DNA of 64,000 nucleotides from an uncultured Alphaproteobacteria bacterium (GCA_943787445.1 CALSML010000002.1:62001-126000); one strand, 5' to 3'; positions 27,810-38,060 are shown, counted from the first letter of the stretch. Made by a program: numbers and translations. Notes: generated from the sequence alone by a model not told the origin.

Positions 27810-30566
27810 ATGGCCAGTCCAAAACGCAATCGTGATCTGATCGACCGCGCCCGTCTCGAGAGTGAGATCGAGGCGGCGAGTGTGGATGCCGACACCGATG
27901 CGACGCGCCGGAAGATTGTGCTGGAACATCTGAAGCTGGCGATCGAGCACGGACGGACCTCCGTCCAGACCCGGTTCGAAGCCAATGAGATCGACGGGAA
28001 CAAGGCGAAGGGTGAGCTTGCATTCCTGTTCGATCAGGTCATCCGGATTGTTCACGATGCGGCGGCGCGGGCCTATCCATCCGCCAACCCGACGGCCGGG
28101 GATCGGCTGGCGGTCGTTGCGGTGGGCGGCTATGGGCGCGGAGAACTCGCACCCTATTCGGATATCGATCTGCTCTTTCTCTTCCCCTGGAAACAGACTG
28201 CGCGCGGCGAGCAGCTCGTCGAATACATGCTCTACATGCTCTGGGATATGGGACTGAAAGTGGGGCACTCGACGCGATCCATCGAGGACTGCGTACGGCT
28301 GGCCAAGCGGGATCTGACCATTCGCACAGCCTTGCTGGAAGCGCGGTTTCTCTGGGGCGAGCAGGCGCTGTTTCTCGAATTGCGCAAGACCTTCAGCGAG
28401 CAGGTGATCTCGGGCGCGGCGATGGATTTCGTGACCGGCAAGCTTGCCGAGCGGGATGCCCGTCACGAGAAGATGGGCGACAGTCGCTACTACGTGGAAC
28501 CCAATATCAAGGACGGCAAGGGCGGGTTGCGCGATTTGCAGACCCTCTACTGGATCGCCAAGTTCGCCTATGAGGTCGACAGCGTGGCCGACCTTGTTGA
28601 CCGGGATGTTCTCACCAGGGCGGAGGCGCGCAACTTCTCCAAGGATCAGAACTTCCTCTGGAGCGTGCGGTTTCACCTCCACTACATCTCCGGTCGGGGT
28701 GAGGAGCGCCTGACCTTCGATGTGCAGACGCTGATCTCCGAACGCATGGGCTATGCCGAGAGGGCCGGGGCTTCGGGCGTTGAGCGTTTCATGAAGCACT
28801 ATTACATCGTCGCCAAGGATGTCGGTGACCTGACCCGGATATTCTGCGCTGCGATCGAAGCCGAGAATATGAGCAAGCCGATCATCCGGCTGCCGCGCCT
28901 GCGCCGGGCGCGTGATCTGATGGGTTTCCAGATTGATCGCGATCGTCTGACCGTTGCCGATGAAAACCAGTTTGCCGAAGACCCGGTCGCGTTGATACGG
29001 CTTTTCTATGTCGCCCATAACGAGGGCCTGGATATTCATCCTCATGCGCTTCGGCTGGTCACCCAGAATTTGAAACGCATCGACAAGGCCTTGCGGGAGA
29101 ATGCGGAGGCGAACCGCATGTTCGTCGAGATGGCGAGTTCGATCGACTCACCTGAAGTCGTTCTGACCCGGATGAACGAGGCGGGTATCTTCGGCAAGTT
29201 TCTGAGAGATTTTGGGCGCGTGGTGGGGCAGACCCAGCACGACATGTATCACGTCTATACGGTTGACGAGCACACCATTCAGGCCATCGGCCTGCTGGCA
29301 AAGATCGAACGTGGTGAGTGCAAAACGGAACACCCGGTGGCCAGCGAGGTGATCCACAAGATCTCCTCCCGGCGCGCGCTTTATATGAGCGTGCTGTTCC
29401 ACGACATTGCCAAGGGGCGTGGGGGGGATCATTCGGTGCTTGGCGCGCGGGTGGCCAAACGGGTTTGCCCGCGTCTGGGCCTTGATGCGGAAGAATCGGA
29501 ATCTGTGGAATGGCTGGTCGCCGAACATCTCTTGATGAGTGATGTTGCCCAGAAGCGCGATCTCAACGATCCCAAGACGATCCGGGATTTTGTCGAAACG
29601 GTGCAATCACCCGAGCGGCTGCGCCTGCTGTTGTGTCTGACCGTTGTTGATATGCGGGCGACCGGGCCGAATGTCTGGAACAACTGGAAGGCGCAATTGC
29701 TGCGCGAGCTATATCACGCGGCCGGAGATGTGATGTCGGGCGGGCAATTGACCAATGCCCGTGCAGACCGGGTGGAAGCCGCGAAAGAGGGTTTGCGGGC
29801 CGCGCTCACAGACTGGTCTGACGAGGATTTCGATGCGCATATGGAGCGGGGCTATACGGGATACTGGCTGACCTTCGATACGGACACGCTTGCCCATCAC
29901 GCCCGCATGATGCGCGAAGCCGAGCAGGACAATCTGCCGCTTTCGATCCGCACACGGGTGCGTATGGATATCGATGTGACCGAGCTGACCATCTACACGC
30001 AGGACCATCCCGGTGTGTTTTCGCGGGTGGCTGGTGCCATTGCGGCGGTGGACGCAAATATTGTCGACGCCAAGGCCTTCACAACGCCCCAGGGTATGGC
30101 GATCGAGACCTTCTGGCTTCAGGACAATGACGACACGGCGTTGTCGGCGTCGGGAACACTAGCCAAACTGACTGTGCAGATCGAGCGCGCCCTGGCCGGC
30201 CAGATGAAGCGGTCTGAACCTCAGGCCCAACGCAGTTTCGTGCCGGACCGCATCAAGGTCTTCAAGGTGCCGCCGCGGGTGATTATCGACAATCAGGCCA
30301 GCGCGACCCATACGGTGATCGAGATCAATGGCCGTGACCGACCGGGGTTTCTGTATCTGGTGACCGGCGCGTTGTTCAGTCTGTCCCTGCAGATTTCCTC
30401 GGCGAAGATTTCCACCTTCGGGGAGCGCGCGGTGGATGTGTTCTACGTCAAGGATGGTTTTGGCATGAAGATTACCCATGAGGGGCGGCTGGCGACTATT
30501 CGTGAAACATTGCTGGCAGCGATCCACGAAGACGAACCGGCGCCCGCCCGTAACGCGGCTGCGTAG
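27810..30566 (+). CDS. glnD: Bifunctional PII uridylyltransferase/uridylyl-removing enzyme
   Basis: GlnD adds UMP to PII proteins when glutamine is low and removes it when glutamine is high, so it is the nitrogen sensor of the cell. The 918 residues contain the nucleotidyltransferase motif GGYGRGELAPYSDIDLL (about 105-121), a central domain, the HD hydrolase motif LFHDIAKGRGGDHS (about 530), and two ACT domains at about 720-800 and 830-905 (ITIYTQDHPGVFSRVAGAIA and IEINGRDRPGFLYLVTGAL are their starts, each 20 residues or fewer) that bind glutamine. Length and domain order are normal. It follows the MFS gene by 49 bases. Confidence 0.97.
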   Translation: MASPKRNRDLIDRARLESEIEAASVDADTDATRRKIVLEHLKLAIEHGRTSVQTRFEANEIDGNKAKGELAFLFDQVIRIVHDAAARAYPSANPTAGDRLAVVAVGGYGRGELAPYSDIDLLFLFPWKQTARGEQLVEYMLYMLWDMGLKVGHSTRSIEDCVRLAKRDLTIRTALLEARFLWGEQALFLELRKTFSEQVISGAAMDFVTGKLAERDARHEKMGDSRYYVEPNIKDGKGGLRDLQTLYWIAKFAYEVDSVADLVDRDVLTRAEARNFSKDQNFLWSVRFHLHYISGRGEERLTFDVQTLISERMGYAERAGASGVERFMKHYYIVAKDVGDLTRIFCAAIEAENMSKPIIRLPRLRRARDLMGFQIDRDRLTVADENQFAEDPVALIRLFYVAHNEGLDIHPHALRLVTQNLKRIDKALRENAEANRMFVEMASSIDSPEVVLTRMNEAGIFGKFLRDFGRVVGQTQHDMYHVYTVDEHTIQAIGLLAKIERGECKTEHPVASEVIHKISSRRALYMSVLFHDIAKGRGGDHSVLGARVAKRVCPRLGLDAEESESVEWLVAEHLLMSDVAQKRDLNDPKTIRDFVETVQSPERLRLLLCLTVVDMRATGPNVWNNWKAQLLRELYHAAGDVMSGGQLTNARADRVEAAKEGLRAALTDWSDEDFDAHMERGYTGYWLTFDTDTLAHHARMMREAEQDNLPLSIRTRVRMDIDVTELTIYTQDHPGVFSRVAGAIAAVDANIVDAKAFTTPQGMAIETFWLQDNDDTALSASGTLAKLTVQIERALAGQMKRSEPQAQRSFVPDRIKVFKVPPRVIIDNQASATHTVIEINGRDRPGFLYLVTGALFSLSLQISSAKISTFGERAVDVFYVKDGFGMKITHEGRLATIRETLLAAIHEDEPAPARNAAA

Positions 30567-30603
30567 TTCGGCAGGAAGCGGCCGGTCCGATCTCATGATG
30601 TCT

Positions 30604-30937
30604 GCTCTACCCGCTCTGCGCCGCGCATACCAATGACCGGGTCGATAGTGGCGACCGGATTCAGGCGATTGCGACACTTTTGCTGTTGCTGGGTGTTGGT
30701 GCGGCAATCGGTCCCCTGCTGGGGGCGCTTACCATGGATTGGTTTGGTTCCCGCAGCGTGTTCCTGTTCATTGCCGGGGTCCTCGCCCTGTTTCTGGTCT
30801 TTGCGTTGTTCTGTATTTATGACGGAGAGGCTGTCCCCACCGAGGATCGCTCCCGGTTTGAGCCGGTGGTCCCGATGCCTGCCACGGTGATCCTCGACTC
30901 TCGGGTTGAAGTCGACGAATCCCGAATGTCTGTTTGA
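30604..30937 (+). pseudogene. 3' remnant of an MFS transporter (YcaD-type)
   Basis: About 110 codons of coding-like sequence with no proper start: after a TGA the frame reads LYPLCAAHTNDRV, GDRIQAIATLLLLLGVG, IGPLLGALTMDWFG and RSVFLFIAGVLALFLVF, which is the last part of an MFS protein (spans 10-12 and a soluble tail). The 290 or so N-terminal residues expected for the family are missing, because glnD ends only 38 bases upstream. An internal ATG could make an 85-residue two-span peptide, but this is unlikely to be functional. It may be a deletion remnant or a mis-assembly join at about 30570-30610. Confidence 0.65.
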
Positions 30938-30984
30938 GTGTGCTGCGCCTTTCCTTCGCCCTGATTTCCGGCTAAGAGCGCTTC

Positions 30985-32550
30985 ATGTCGCTCGTGCGTT
31001 CCATTGCTACGGTCGGCGGCTGGACCATGGGCAGTCGCGTGTTGGGCTTCGTGCGCGACATGTTCATCGCCGGGTTTCTCGGTGCGGGACAGGTCAGCGA
31101 CGCTTTTTTTGTCGCCCTCCAGTTTCCCAATATTTTCCGGCGTCTCTTTGCCGAAGGTGCCTTCAATGCGGCCTTTGTGCCGTTATTCGCGGGCGAACTG
31201 ACCACCCATGGCCGGGCCGCGGCACGGGAGTTTGCCGAGCGGGTTTTCGGAGTCATGCTGGTGTTGCTTCTGGCGCTGACCTTTGTCGTGGAAATTTACA
31301 TGGCCGAGGTGATGACGCTGGTAGCCGGAGGCTTTGCCGATGATCCGGAGAAGTTTGCCCTTGCGGTGGATTTTGCGCGACTGACCTTTCCCTATCTGCT
31401 GTTCGTGTCGCTGGCAGCGATGCTGTCGGGCATCCTGAACACGCTCGACCGTTTTGTCGCCGCCGCCGCCGCGCCGATCCTGCTGAACATTGTTCTGATT
31501 TCGGCCCTGATTGCGGTCGCGCTGGGCTGGGTACCCGATCCGGGCCTCGCCTTGAGCTGGGCGGTTCTGATCGCGGGCATCGGCCAGTTCATCTGGCTCG
31601 CCATTGCTTGTGGCCGCGCCGGCCTGTTGCCGCGTGTGCCACGTTTCGTGATGGGACCGCGGGTGCGGCGCCTGTTTGCCCTGATGGGGCCGGGCATTCT
31701 GGGGGCCGGTGTCTATCAGATCAATGTGCTGATCGGGGTCCGTCTGGCATCCGAGCTGCCCGAAGGCTCGGTGTCGTTTCTGTATTTTGCAGACCGCGTG
31801 AACCAGTTGCCGCTTGGAGTCGTGGGTGCGGCTGTCGGTGTGGCGTTGCTGCCGCTGCTCGCACGCCAACTGCGGGCGGGGGATACGGCGGCGGCGCAGG
31901 ACAGCCAGAACCGGGCCATCGAATTTGCCATGCTGTTGACGGTCCCGGCGGCTGCCGCGCTGCTGGTGATCGCGGGCCCCGTGATCACGGTCCTGTTTCA
32001 GCGGGGGGCCTTTGACGCGCTCGATGCTGCGGCGACATCGCAGGCACTGGCGGCCTTTGCGCTGGGCCTGCCGGCCTATGTGCTGATCAAGGCGCTGGCA
32101 CCGGGATTCTTTGCCCGGGAAGACACAAAGACTCCGGTGAAGATCGCGGCGGTGGCGTTGATTTTGAATGTTGCGGTGGCGCTTGCGTTGATGCCGCTGC
32201 TCGCCCATGTCGGCATTGCGCTGGCGACGGCGATTTCGGCCTGGTTCAACGCGGGCATGCTGGGCGTTCTGTTGTACCGGCGCGGTTTGCTCGACCCGGA
32301 TTGGCGATTGCTGCAGCGTCTGGCTCGCGTTGTTCTGGCGGCTGGCCTGATGGCGGCCGGTCTGTGGCTCGGTGCGCGCGGGCTGGAGACGTGGTTGCAA
32401 CGCAGTGATCTGGCCGGGGTCGCGGCCCTGATCGTGCTGGTCGCCGGCGGCGTAGCGGCCTATGCGGTCTTCGCACAGCTGTTGCGGGCGACATCATTGA
32501 AAGAGATGCGTGCCATGTTTCGACGCGGGGAAAGCCCGGGCGAGTCTTGA
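30985..32550 (+). CDS. murJ: Lipid II flippase MurJ (MviN)
   Basis: MurJ moves lipid II across the inner membrane for peptidoglycan synthesis. The 521 residues have the expected 14 hydrophobic segments. Conserved parts include SIATVGGWTMGSRVLGFVRD at the start, VSDAFFVALQFPNIFRRLFAEG (first span and loop; here in two pieces of under 20 residues: SDAFFVALQFPNIF, RRLFAEGAFNAAF) and FALGLPAYVLIKALAPGFFA with the Lys-Arg-type cavity. In alphaproteobacteria murJ commonly follows glnD, as here, and precedes trpS. Confidence 0.96.
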   Translation: MSLVRSIATVGGWTMGSRVLGFVRDMFIAGFLGAGQVSDAFFVALQFPNIFRRLFAEGAFNAAFVPLFAGELTTHGRAAAREFAERVFGVMLVLLLALTFVVEIYMAEVMTLVAGGFADDPEKFALAVDFARLTFPYLLFVSLAAMLSGILNTLDRFVAAAAAPILLNIVLISALIAVALGWVPDPGLALSWAVLIAGIGQFIWLAIACGRAGLLPRVPRFVMGPRVRRLFALMGPGILGAGVYQINVLIGVRLASELPEGSVSFLYFADRVNQLPLGVVGAAVGVALLPLLARQLRAGDTAAAQDSQNRAIEFAMLLTVPAAAALLVIAGPVITVLFQRGAFDALDAAATSQALAAFALGLPAYVLIKALAPGFFAREDTKTPVKIAAVALILNVAVALALMPLLAHVGIALATAISAWFNAGMLGVLLYRRGLLDPDWRLLQRLARVVLAAGLMAAGLWLGARGLETWLQRSDLAGVAALIVLVAGGVAAYAVFAQLLRATSLKEMRAMFRRGESPGES

Positions 32551-32655
32551 CCTCTCGGGCGGGCAGCGCCATAACCCGCGCCAGTTTCGGACCTTTATGT
32601 TGTCACGCCAATCATCACACCCGTGGGCGTCCACACCCCAAGGAGTCTCTCTGCC

Positions 32656-33684
32656 ATGAGCCGCATTTTTTCGGGCGTTCAGCCCACTGGTGATCTTCAC
32701 CTGGGCAATTATCTCGGCGCGATCCGCAATTTTGTCGGACTGCAGGACGAGCATGAATGCATCTATTGCGTGGTCGATATGCACGCGATCACTGTCTGGC
32801 AGGACCCTGCCCGCCTGGGCCCCCACACTCGTGAGGTGGCATCGGCATTTCTGGCATCGGGGATCGATCCGAAGACATCGATCATTTTCAACCAGAGCCG
32901 GGTTTCCGCTCATGCAGAGCTGGCGTGGGTCTTCAACTGCGTGGCGCGGGTCGGGTGGCTCTCGCGGATGACCCAGTTCAAGGAGAAAGCGGGCAAGCAT
33001 CGTGAGAATGCGAGTGTCGGCCTGTATGTTTATCCCAATCTTATGGCGGCGGACATTCTGGCCTATAAGGCCACCCATGTGCCTGTGGGCGAGGACCAGA
33101 AACAGCATCTTGAACTGACCCGCGACATTGCGATCAAGTTCAACAACGATTTCGATACCGAGTGCTTTCCGGTTGTGGAGCCGCTGATCTTCGGCGAGGC
33201 GACCCGGGTGATGAGCCTGCGGGATGGCACGAAGAAAATGTCGAAATCCGATCCTTCGGAATATTCACGCATCAATCTGACTGATGGCGCGGATGATATT
33301 GCGAACAAGATTCGCAAGGCGAAGACTGATCCGGGCGAATTGCCCGGTCTCGAAGCGCTGGGTGAGGATGGTCAGCATGTCAGCCGTGAGGCTGTCGCCG
33401 AACGCCCCGAGGCGTTCAACCTGTTGTCGATCTATGCCGCGCTTTCGGGGCAGACCATGCCGGCCACGTTGGAGCAGTTTGCCGGCCAGCAGTTCAGTGC
33501 CTTCAAGGGTGAGCTTGTGGATCTTTCGGTCGACAAGCTTGGCCCCATCGGTGCCGAAATGCAGCGTCTGATGGCCGATCCCGGTCATGTGGATGGCATC
33601 CTGGCCGATGGTGGTGAACGCGCTGCGGCGCTTGCCGAGCCGGTGATCCGCGAGGTTCACGAGATTGTCGGTTTTCTGAAATAG
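32656..33684 (+). CDS. trpS: Tryptophanyl-tRNA synthetase
   Basis: TrpRS charges tRNA-Trp. From the ATG at 32656 the protein has 342 residues, normal for the bacterial form. The class I signatures are present: the HIGH-like [11 protein letters not shown] at 11-21 and KMSKS in [10 protein letters not shown] near residue 194. An upstream in-frame start at 32623 was rejected because AAGGAG lies 10 bases before 32656 and the fold begins there ([12 protein letters not shown]). It ends convergently with the cyclase gene. Confidence 0.97.
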   Translation: MSRIFSGVQPTGDLHLGNYLGAIRNFVGLQDEHECIYCVVDMHAITVWQDPARLGPHTREVASAFLASGIDPKTSIIFNQSRVSAHAELAWVFNCVARVGWLSRMTQFKEKAGKHRENASVGLYVYPNLMAADILAYKATHVPVGEDQKQHLELTRDIAIKFNNDFDTECFPVVEPLIFGEATRVMSLRDGTKKMSKSDPSEYSRINLTDGADDIANKIRKAKTDPGELPGLEALGEDGQHVSREAVAERPEAFNLLSIYAALSGQTMPATLEQFAGQQFSAFKGELVDLSVDKLGPIGAEMQRLMADPGHVDGILADGGERAAALAEPVIREVHEIVGFLK

Positions 33685-33709
33685 AAATCAGGGCCACGCC
33701 GGACGTCGC

Positions 33710-34951
33710 TTACTGATCGTGGGGGACGGCGAATATCTCCTGAGGCTCGCGCATGCCGCGCAGCACCTGAAGGCCAACGGATTCAAGTTCTTTACCGCTG
33801 GTTTCGGCAATGGCGCTGGAGACCAGCAGGTTGCGCGACAGAGTTTTGCACAGCGCTTCGATCCGTGATGTCTGGTTCACAGCCGGGCCGATCACCGTGA
33901 AGTCGAGCCGCTCCTGCCCGCCGATATTGCCGTAGACAACTTCCCCCAGATGGAGCGCGATGCCGTAGTCGATGGCACGCAATCCCTTGGCGAGCCGCTC
34001 TTGGTTTCCGTCTGCAATCTTGTTGCGGGCCAGGCGTGCGCTGGCCAGGGCGGCGTCGACGGCATCTTCCGGATTCTCGAAGGAGGTAATCGGGAAGATC
34101 GCCAGAACCGAATCGCCCATGAATTTCAGGACTTCGCCGCGGTGGGATGTGACCGCGCTGACAATCCGTTCGAAATGGTCGTTCAGGATGCCCAGCACAA
34201 CGGGCGGCGCGAATTCGTCTGACAGTCTGGTGAAGCCACGCAGATCGGAAACCCAGATCACCGCGTTGATGGTTTCGTTGACGCCACGATAGATTTCGCC
34301 GTCCAGGACGCGCGCGCCGGCGCTGTGGCCGAGATAGGTGTCCATCAGATTGCGGGCGATGGTGCGAGTGGCGAGGATTTCGAGGACGAGAGAAAATGCC
34401 GGCATGAGCTGACGGATCCGAGCGAGGTGTTCGTCGGTGAATCCATCCGATGCTTTGGTGGCCCATGAGCACGAATAGGAGCGTCCGTCGGAGAAGGGCA
34501 CTGGCAGGATCAGGTAATCGGTGACCCCCTCGGCATCCAGATCTTCGAGGATCGGAAAATCGCGCGGGCAGTCCGGGTCGAGAAGCTTGCGGCGAATTCC
34601 TGGGGAGCCTTCGAAGATCTGCCGGACCGGGCTGCGCTGGTAGGATGCCCGTGACTGGGATTGGTGGTCGTCGGTGAATTCACTCATTTCGTCGGTTTCG
34701 CCATTCCAGGCATATCCGGTGACAGCGATTTGCGGGTGAAGTGTGCGCACAACCACACTCAATCGTGTCAGGGGCAGCCCGCAGTCCCGGAATCGGAGGC
34801 CGACTTCACTGATCAGACGGGAGATGGAATCTGTGTAGCGCCCGAAATTTTCTGTCCAGTAGAAGACAGGACAGTCATAGCGCGGTTGGGGAATGTGGGT
34901 CGCGGGGTCATCCGATTTGTGATCAGAGGGAAGGAGTGTTTCGTTATCCAC
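33710..34951 (-). CDS. Class III adenylate/guanylate cyclase with N-terminal sensory region
   Basis: A soluble nucleotide cyclase of about 413 residues. The C-terminal catalytic domain (about 225-410) has the metal-binding Asp in VIWVSDLRGFTRLSD, the second Asp in EVLKFMGDSVLAIFP, and the GNIGGQERLDFTVIGPAVN strand leading to the Asn/Arg pair (NQTSRIEALC) that supports catalysis. The substrate-selecting Lys is present in LKFMGD, which favours ATP and cAMP. The N-terminal 200 residues have no membrane span and look like a GAF-type sensor region. The start is uncertain: GTG at 34951 with GGAAG upstream is preferred to a TTG at 35032. Confidence 0.85.
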   Translation of the reverse strand: MDNETLLPSDHKSDDPATHIPQPRYDCPVFYWTENFGRYTDSISRLISEVGLRFRDCGLPLTRLSVVVRTLHPQIAVTGYAWNGETDEMSEFTDDHQSQSRASYQRSPVRQIFEGSPGIRRKLLDPDCPRDFPILEDLDAEGVTDYLILPVPFSDGRSYSCSWATKASDGFTDEHLARIRQLMPAFSLVLEILATRTIARNLMDTYLGHSAGARVLDGEIYRGVNETINAVIWVSDLRGFTRLSDEFAPPVVLGILNDHFERIVSAVTSHRGEVLKFMGDSVLAIFPITSFENPEDAVDAALASARLARNKIADGNQERLAKGLRAIDYGIALHLGEVVYGNIGGQERLDFTVIGPAVNQTSRIEALCKTLSRNLLVSSAIAETSGKELESVGLQVLRGMREPQEIFAVPHDQ

Positions 34952-35254
34952 AAGGCTTCCAGTTCTCTGTCTGCGGTTCGGTCGCACCACTATCTGCCGC
35001 AAAACATATGATTTTTGGACTCTGTCCGCCAATTTCGGCGATTCACGTTAACCATTATGCCAGTCTCGTCAACCAAGACGCCTTGATTTAGCGCTTGATT
35101 TATCCCGAATTTCGCCCAAATTCGCGAATATCAGCGACACCGGACCAAGGAATTCGTTAACGAATCAAGGGCCGAAAGGTTAACTGGGCGCGCACAGCAG
35201 AATGTCGAGTGGCATCTGTTGCAACACAGGCAATGAAAAGAAACGAGGTTCGGG
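34952..35254. other. AT-richer intergenic region with repeats before nfuA
   Basis: About 300 bases between the divergent cyclase and nfuA genes. It contains a tandem pair of CTTGATTTA separated by GCG (35082-35102) and a perfect 14-base palindrome ATTCGTTAACGAAT (35152-35165). It is less GC-rich than its surroundings and must hold the promoters of both genes. No gene is recognised in it, apart from the possible longer cyclase start at 35032. Confidence 0.5.
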
Positions 35255-35809
35255 TTGTTCATACAGACCGAAGAAACACCCAATCCGGTGACATTGAAGT
35301 TTCTGCCCGGACGCGATGTGATGGAAGCTGGCACCGCTGACTTCCCCAATCGTGACACCGCGGAAGACTCACCTTTGGCGCAGCGTCTGTTTGGTGTGCC
35401 CGAAGTTGCGGCGGTGTTTCTGGGCTCGGATTTTGTCACTGTGACGAAGGTACCGGATGCCGACTGGCAGGTTCTCAAGCCAGCGGTTCTGGGTGCGATC
35501 ATGGAACACTTCACCTCCGGTGACCCGGTCATGCGCAAGGCTGCAGGTCCGGCCCATGCGGCGGGTGACGGTGAGAACAACGAGGTTGTTTCCCAGATTG
35601 TCGAATTGCTGGACACCCGGGTGCGACCGGCGGTGGCCATGGATGGCGGCGATATCGTTTTTCATGGATTTGAAGACGGCGTGGTCTTCCTCACCATGCA
35701 GGGCGCTTGCGCCGGCTGCCCTAGCTCGACGGCGACGTTGAAGATGGGGATTGAGAATTTGTTGCGTCATTACATTCCGGAAGTCGACGAAGTTCAGGCT
35801 GTCGCCTGA
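35255..35809 (+). CDS. Iron-sulfur cluster carrier NfuA/NifU-like protein
   Basis: A 184-residue Fe-S delivery protein. The N-terminal Nfu domain (1-90) starts MFIQTEETPNPVTLKFLPG, and the C-terminal NifU domain (about 108-180) has the cluster-binding CxxC at Cys152 and Cys155 in GACAGCPSS. It is thought to pass 4Fe-4S clusters to target enzymes. The start codon is TTG at 35255, preceded by GAGG. It may be under control of the repeat-bearing region upstream. Confidence 0.93.
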   Translation: MFIQTEETPNPVTLKFLPGRDVMEAGTADFPNRDTAEDSPLAQRLFGVPEVAAVFLGSDFVTVTKVPDADWQVLKPAVLGAIMEHFTSGDPVMRKAAGPAHAAGDGENNEVVSQIVELLDTRVRPAVAMDGGDIVFHGFEDGVVFLTMQGACAGCPSSTATLKMGIENLLRHYIPEVDEVQAVA

Positions 35810-35935
35810 GAATCGGCTTCCTCACAACAGGGTATGAAGTGGTCATGACCCGGATCGGTCGCGGACCAAACGGTAGAAACACAATTTGAAATCGACGCGC
35901 CTCTGGCCCTTAGCACAACGGGGGAGCATGTCGAA

Positions 35936-36966
35936 ATGTGGGGCTACATTTTTCTGATCCGTGAATATAAACGCGCAGCGCTTGCGTTGATGGCGCTTGA
36001 GTGTCGCCGCTCTTTACGGGGCTGCGATCGCCTATCCGGTTGATCGCCAGATCCACAGGATCGGGCGGACCGCGACTGGGTCGCGCTGCCACAGGTTTCG
36101 ATTCGACGCCGACATCGCGCAGCAGCGCCGAGATCGATGATTCGGTGATCGAGGTCGCGTCCGCATTCGATCTCGGGCCCGCGATGGATGCCGTCAATTT
36201 CGACCTGAAGTCCGGTGCGCCGGGGCGGCGCACTGCGTCCCGCGCCTGTTTGTCGAGAATCTGCCCGATGACTTCGACGCGCAGATGGTGGTCGAGCAGC
36301 GCAAGAAGATTTTCATTCGCACGGTCCTGCCGCTGATCCTCAAGGCCAATGAAGAGGTCCGCGCCGAGCGCCGTGCAGCTGATCGAGCTTGGAGGAGCAG
36401 GTCTCCTCCGGGCGGGAAATCACGTGAAGCCGCGCAGCTCTGGCTCGACAATCTGGCCGAGAAGTATCGCGCCTCCCCGAACGATTTCACGACCTTGCTG
36501 CGCCGCGTCGACACCGTCTCGCCGACCCTGGCCTTGGCCCAGTCGATCGAGGAAAGCGGCTGGGGCCGCTCACGGTTCGCCCGTCTGGGCAATGCGCTCT
36601 TCGGCCAGCGTGTCTGGAGTCCGTGGTGCCGGCTTCGTTCCCGAGGAGCGCGGCGAGGGCGAGAAGTTCGAAGTGCGCGCGTTCGATTCGCTGCTCGACA
36701 GTGTTCGCAGCTACGTGGTGAACCTCAATCGGCACTACGCCTATGAAGATTACCGGGGCTGAGCGGGCCCGCATGCGCGCCCGCGAAACCGACGCTCGAC
36801 GCCCGTCGTCTCGCAGCCACGCTCATCAGCTATTCCGAACGCCGGGAGGCCTATGTCGAGGCGTCTGACGGGATTGATCGTGCCAGCAACCGTCTCGACC
36901 AGTTCGAGAACGCCCAGTTGTCCTCGCAGCCGGTTCCGCGACGAAACGTTTCTGGCGGCGCGCTAG
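35936..36966 (+). CDS. Glucosaminidase-domain protein, Bax-like (several frameshifts)
   Basis: A peptidoglycan hydrolase-type protein broken by at least six single-base shifts between about 36000 and 36945. It starts MWGYIFLIREYKRAALAL, a short cytoplasmic head before a span continuing LSVAALYGAAIAYPVD. Further pieces read DDFDAQMVVEQRKKIFIRTV, LPLILKANEEV, WLDNLAEKYRASPNDF, then LALAQSIEESGWGRSRFA with the catalytic Glu of the glucosaminidase family, and GNALFGQ. The end has VPEERGEGEKFEVRAFDSL and DSVRSYVVNLNRHYAYEDYR. Bax-type proteins are membrane-anchored N-acetylglucosaminidases of the envelope. It converges on a polysaccharide deacetylase gene. The order of the pieces is intact, so errors are likelier than decay. 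Confidence 0.75.
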
Positions 36967-36980
36967 GGCAGTCATCCCCG

Positions 36981-38022
36981 TCAGGATTTGGGCACGTAGT
37001 ACAACGTGCCCAGCCAGCGCCACCGGTTGTCCGGGCCCAAGCGCGGTGCAGTTGATGCGCGCGCGGCCGGCTGAAAATGGCCCGCTCATCCGCACTTCAA
37101 TGCGCGGGCCCAGCTGTTCGATTTTGACCTTCCCCTGATCGGCCGCGTAGCAGGCCAGCCCGTTCAGTCGAAGCTCGGGGTCCGTCCGGGTAAACCCAAA
37201 CAGCGGCGGGTTCTGTGGTCAGCGTCGGATTCTTTGGAGCTCACATCCGTATGCGGGATCGGCAGCGCATTGGCGACCAGTCGGAACCGGTCCATATCCC
37301 CGAAGGCTTCATTCAACGCGAAACGTGGCATGTAAAAACGGGTCACTCGACGCGTCGAGCGGCCCGGAATGCTGGCCAAAGGCGGCGATATGACCCGCAT
37401 TGCGGACCAGATTCTGAATTTCGGTGCTGGCCTCTCCGAAGGGATAGGCAAACAGCGGCGGCACTTCGCCCAGTTCTTCCTTCAGGCGCGCGTTGGAATT
37501 GGCCAGGTCCGCACGGTTTCGCGACAGCAAATTGGCTGGCATGTGCAGATGGGTGGATGTGTGAGCACCGATGGTGACCCCGTTGTCGCGCATTTCACGA
37601 ATCTGGTCCCAGGTCATGAAGCCTGAAAATTTCCGATCGACCGGGTCGGTGGACACAAAAACCGTGAATGGCAGACCTGCATCACGCAGCCGGGGAAAGG
37701 CTTCGGCATAGACCGACAGATACCCATCATCAATGGTGAGGCCGATCGTCCGGTCGGGCAAAGGCCGTTTCTCGCGGATGGCGGCCACGATTTCGGGAAC
37801 AGGTAATACTGTGTAGGGCCCCGAAGTGAGTTCCTTGATGTGGGCCTCGAACTGTTCCAGGCGGATATTCGTGGACGGGAAACGGGTCTCACCGAAGCGG
37901 TGATAAATCAGAACCACCGCAGAATCTGCCGCTTGTACCCCGCCCGGGCTGCCGAGCCAGGTAGTCAGGGCCAGCATAACAAGTGCGGCGGCTTTCAAAA
38001 CTCTTGCGATCCGGCGGGCCAT
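36981..38022 (-). CDS. Secreted polysaccharide deacetylase (frameshifts in 3' half)
   Basis: A NodB-type deacetylase. A signal peptide of about 31 residues (MARRIARVLKAAALVMLALT to GVQA) precedes VVLIYHRFGE. The catalytic motifs are TIDDGY (motif 1, metal Asp) and GAHTSTHLHM (motif 2, two metal His). The frame is intact to about 37350, where it shifts to FYMPRFALNEAFGDMDRFR, then again near 37238, 37215 and 37030; the joined end reads GLACYAADQGKVKIEQL, RARINCTALGP and RWRWLGTLYYVPKS. It would remove acetyl groups from a periplasmic glycan, possibly peptidoglycan. The ATG at 38022 is preferred; a GTG at 38052 would add ten residues before the signal peptide. Confidence 0.8.
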
Positions 38023-38060
38023 ACCAATTTGTACCCTTGTCTGTGTCACCAACCCGGATT

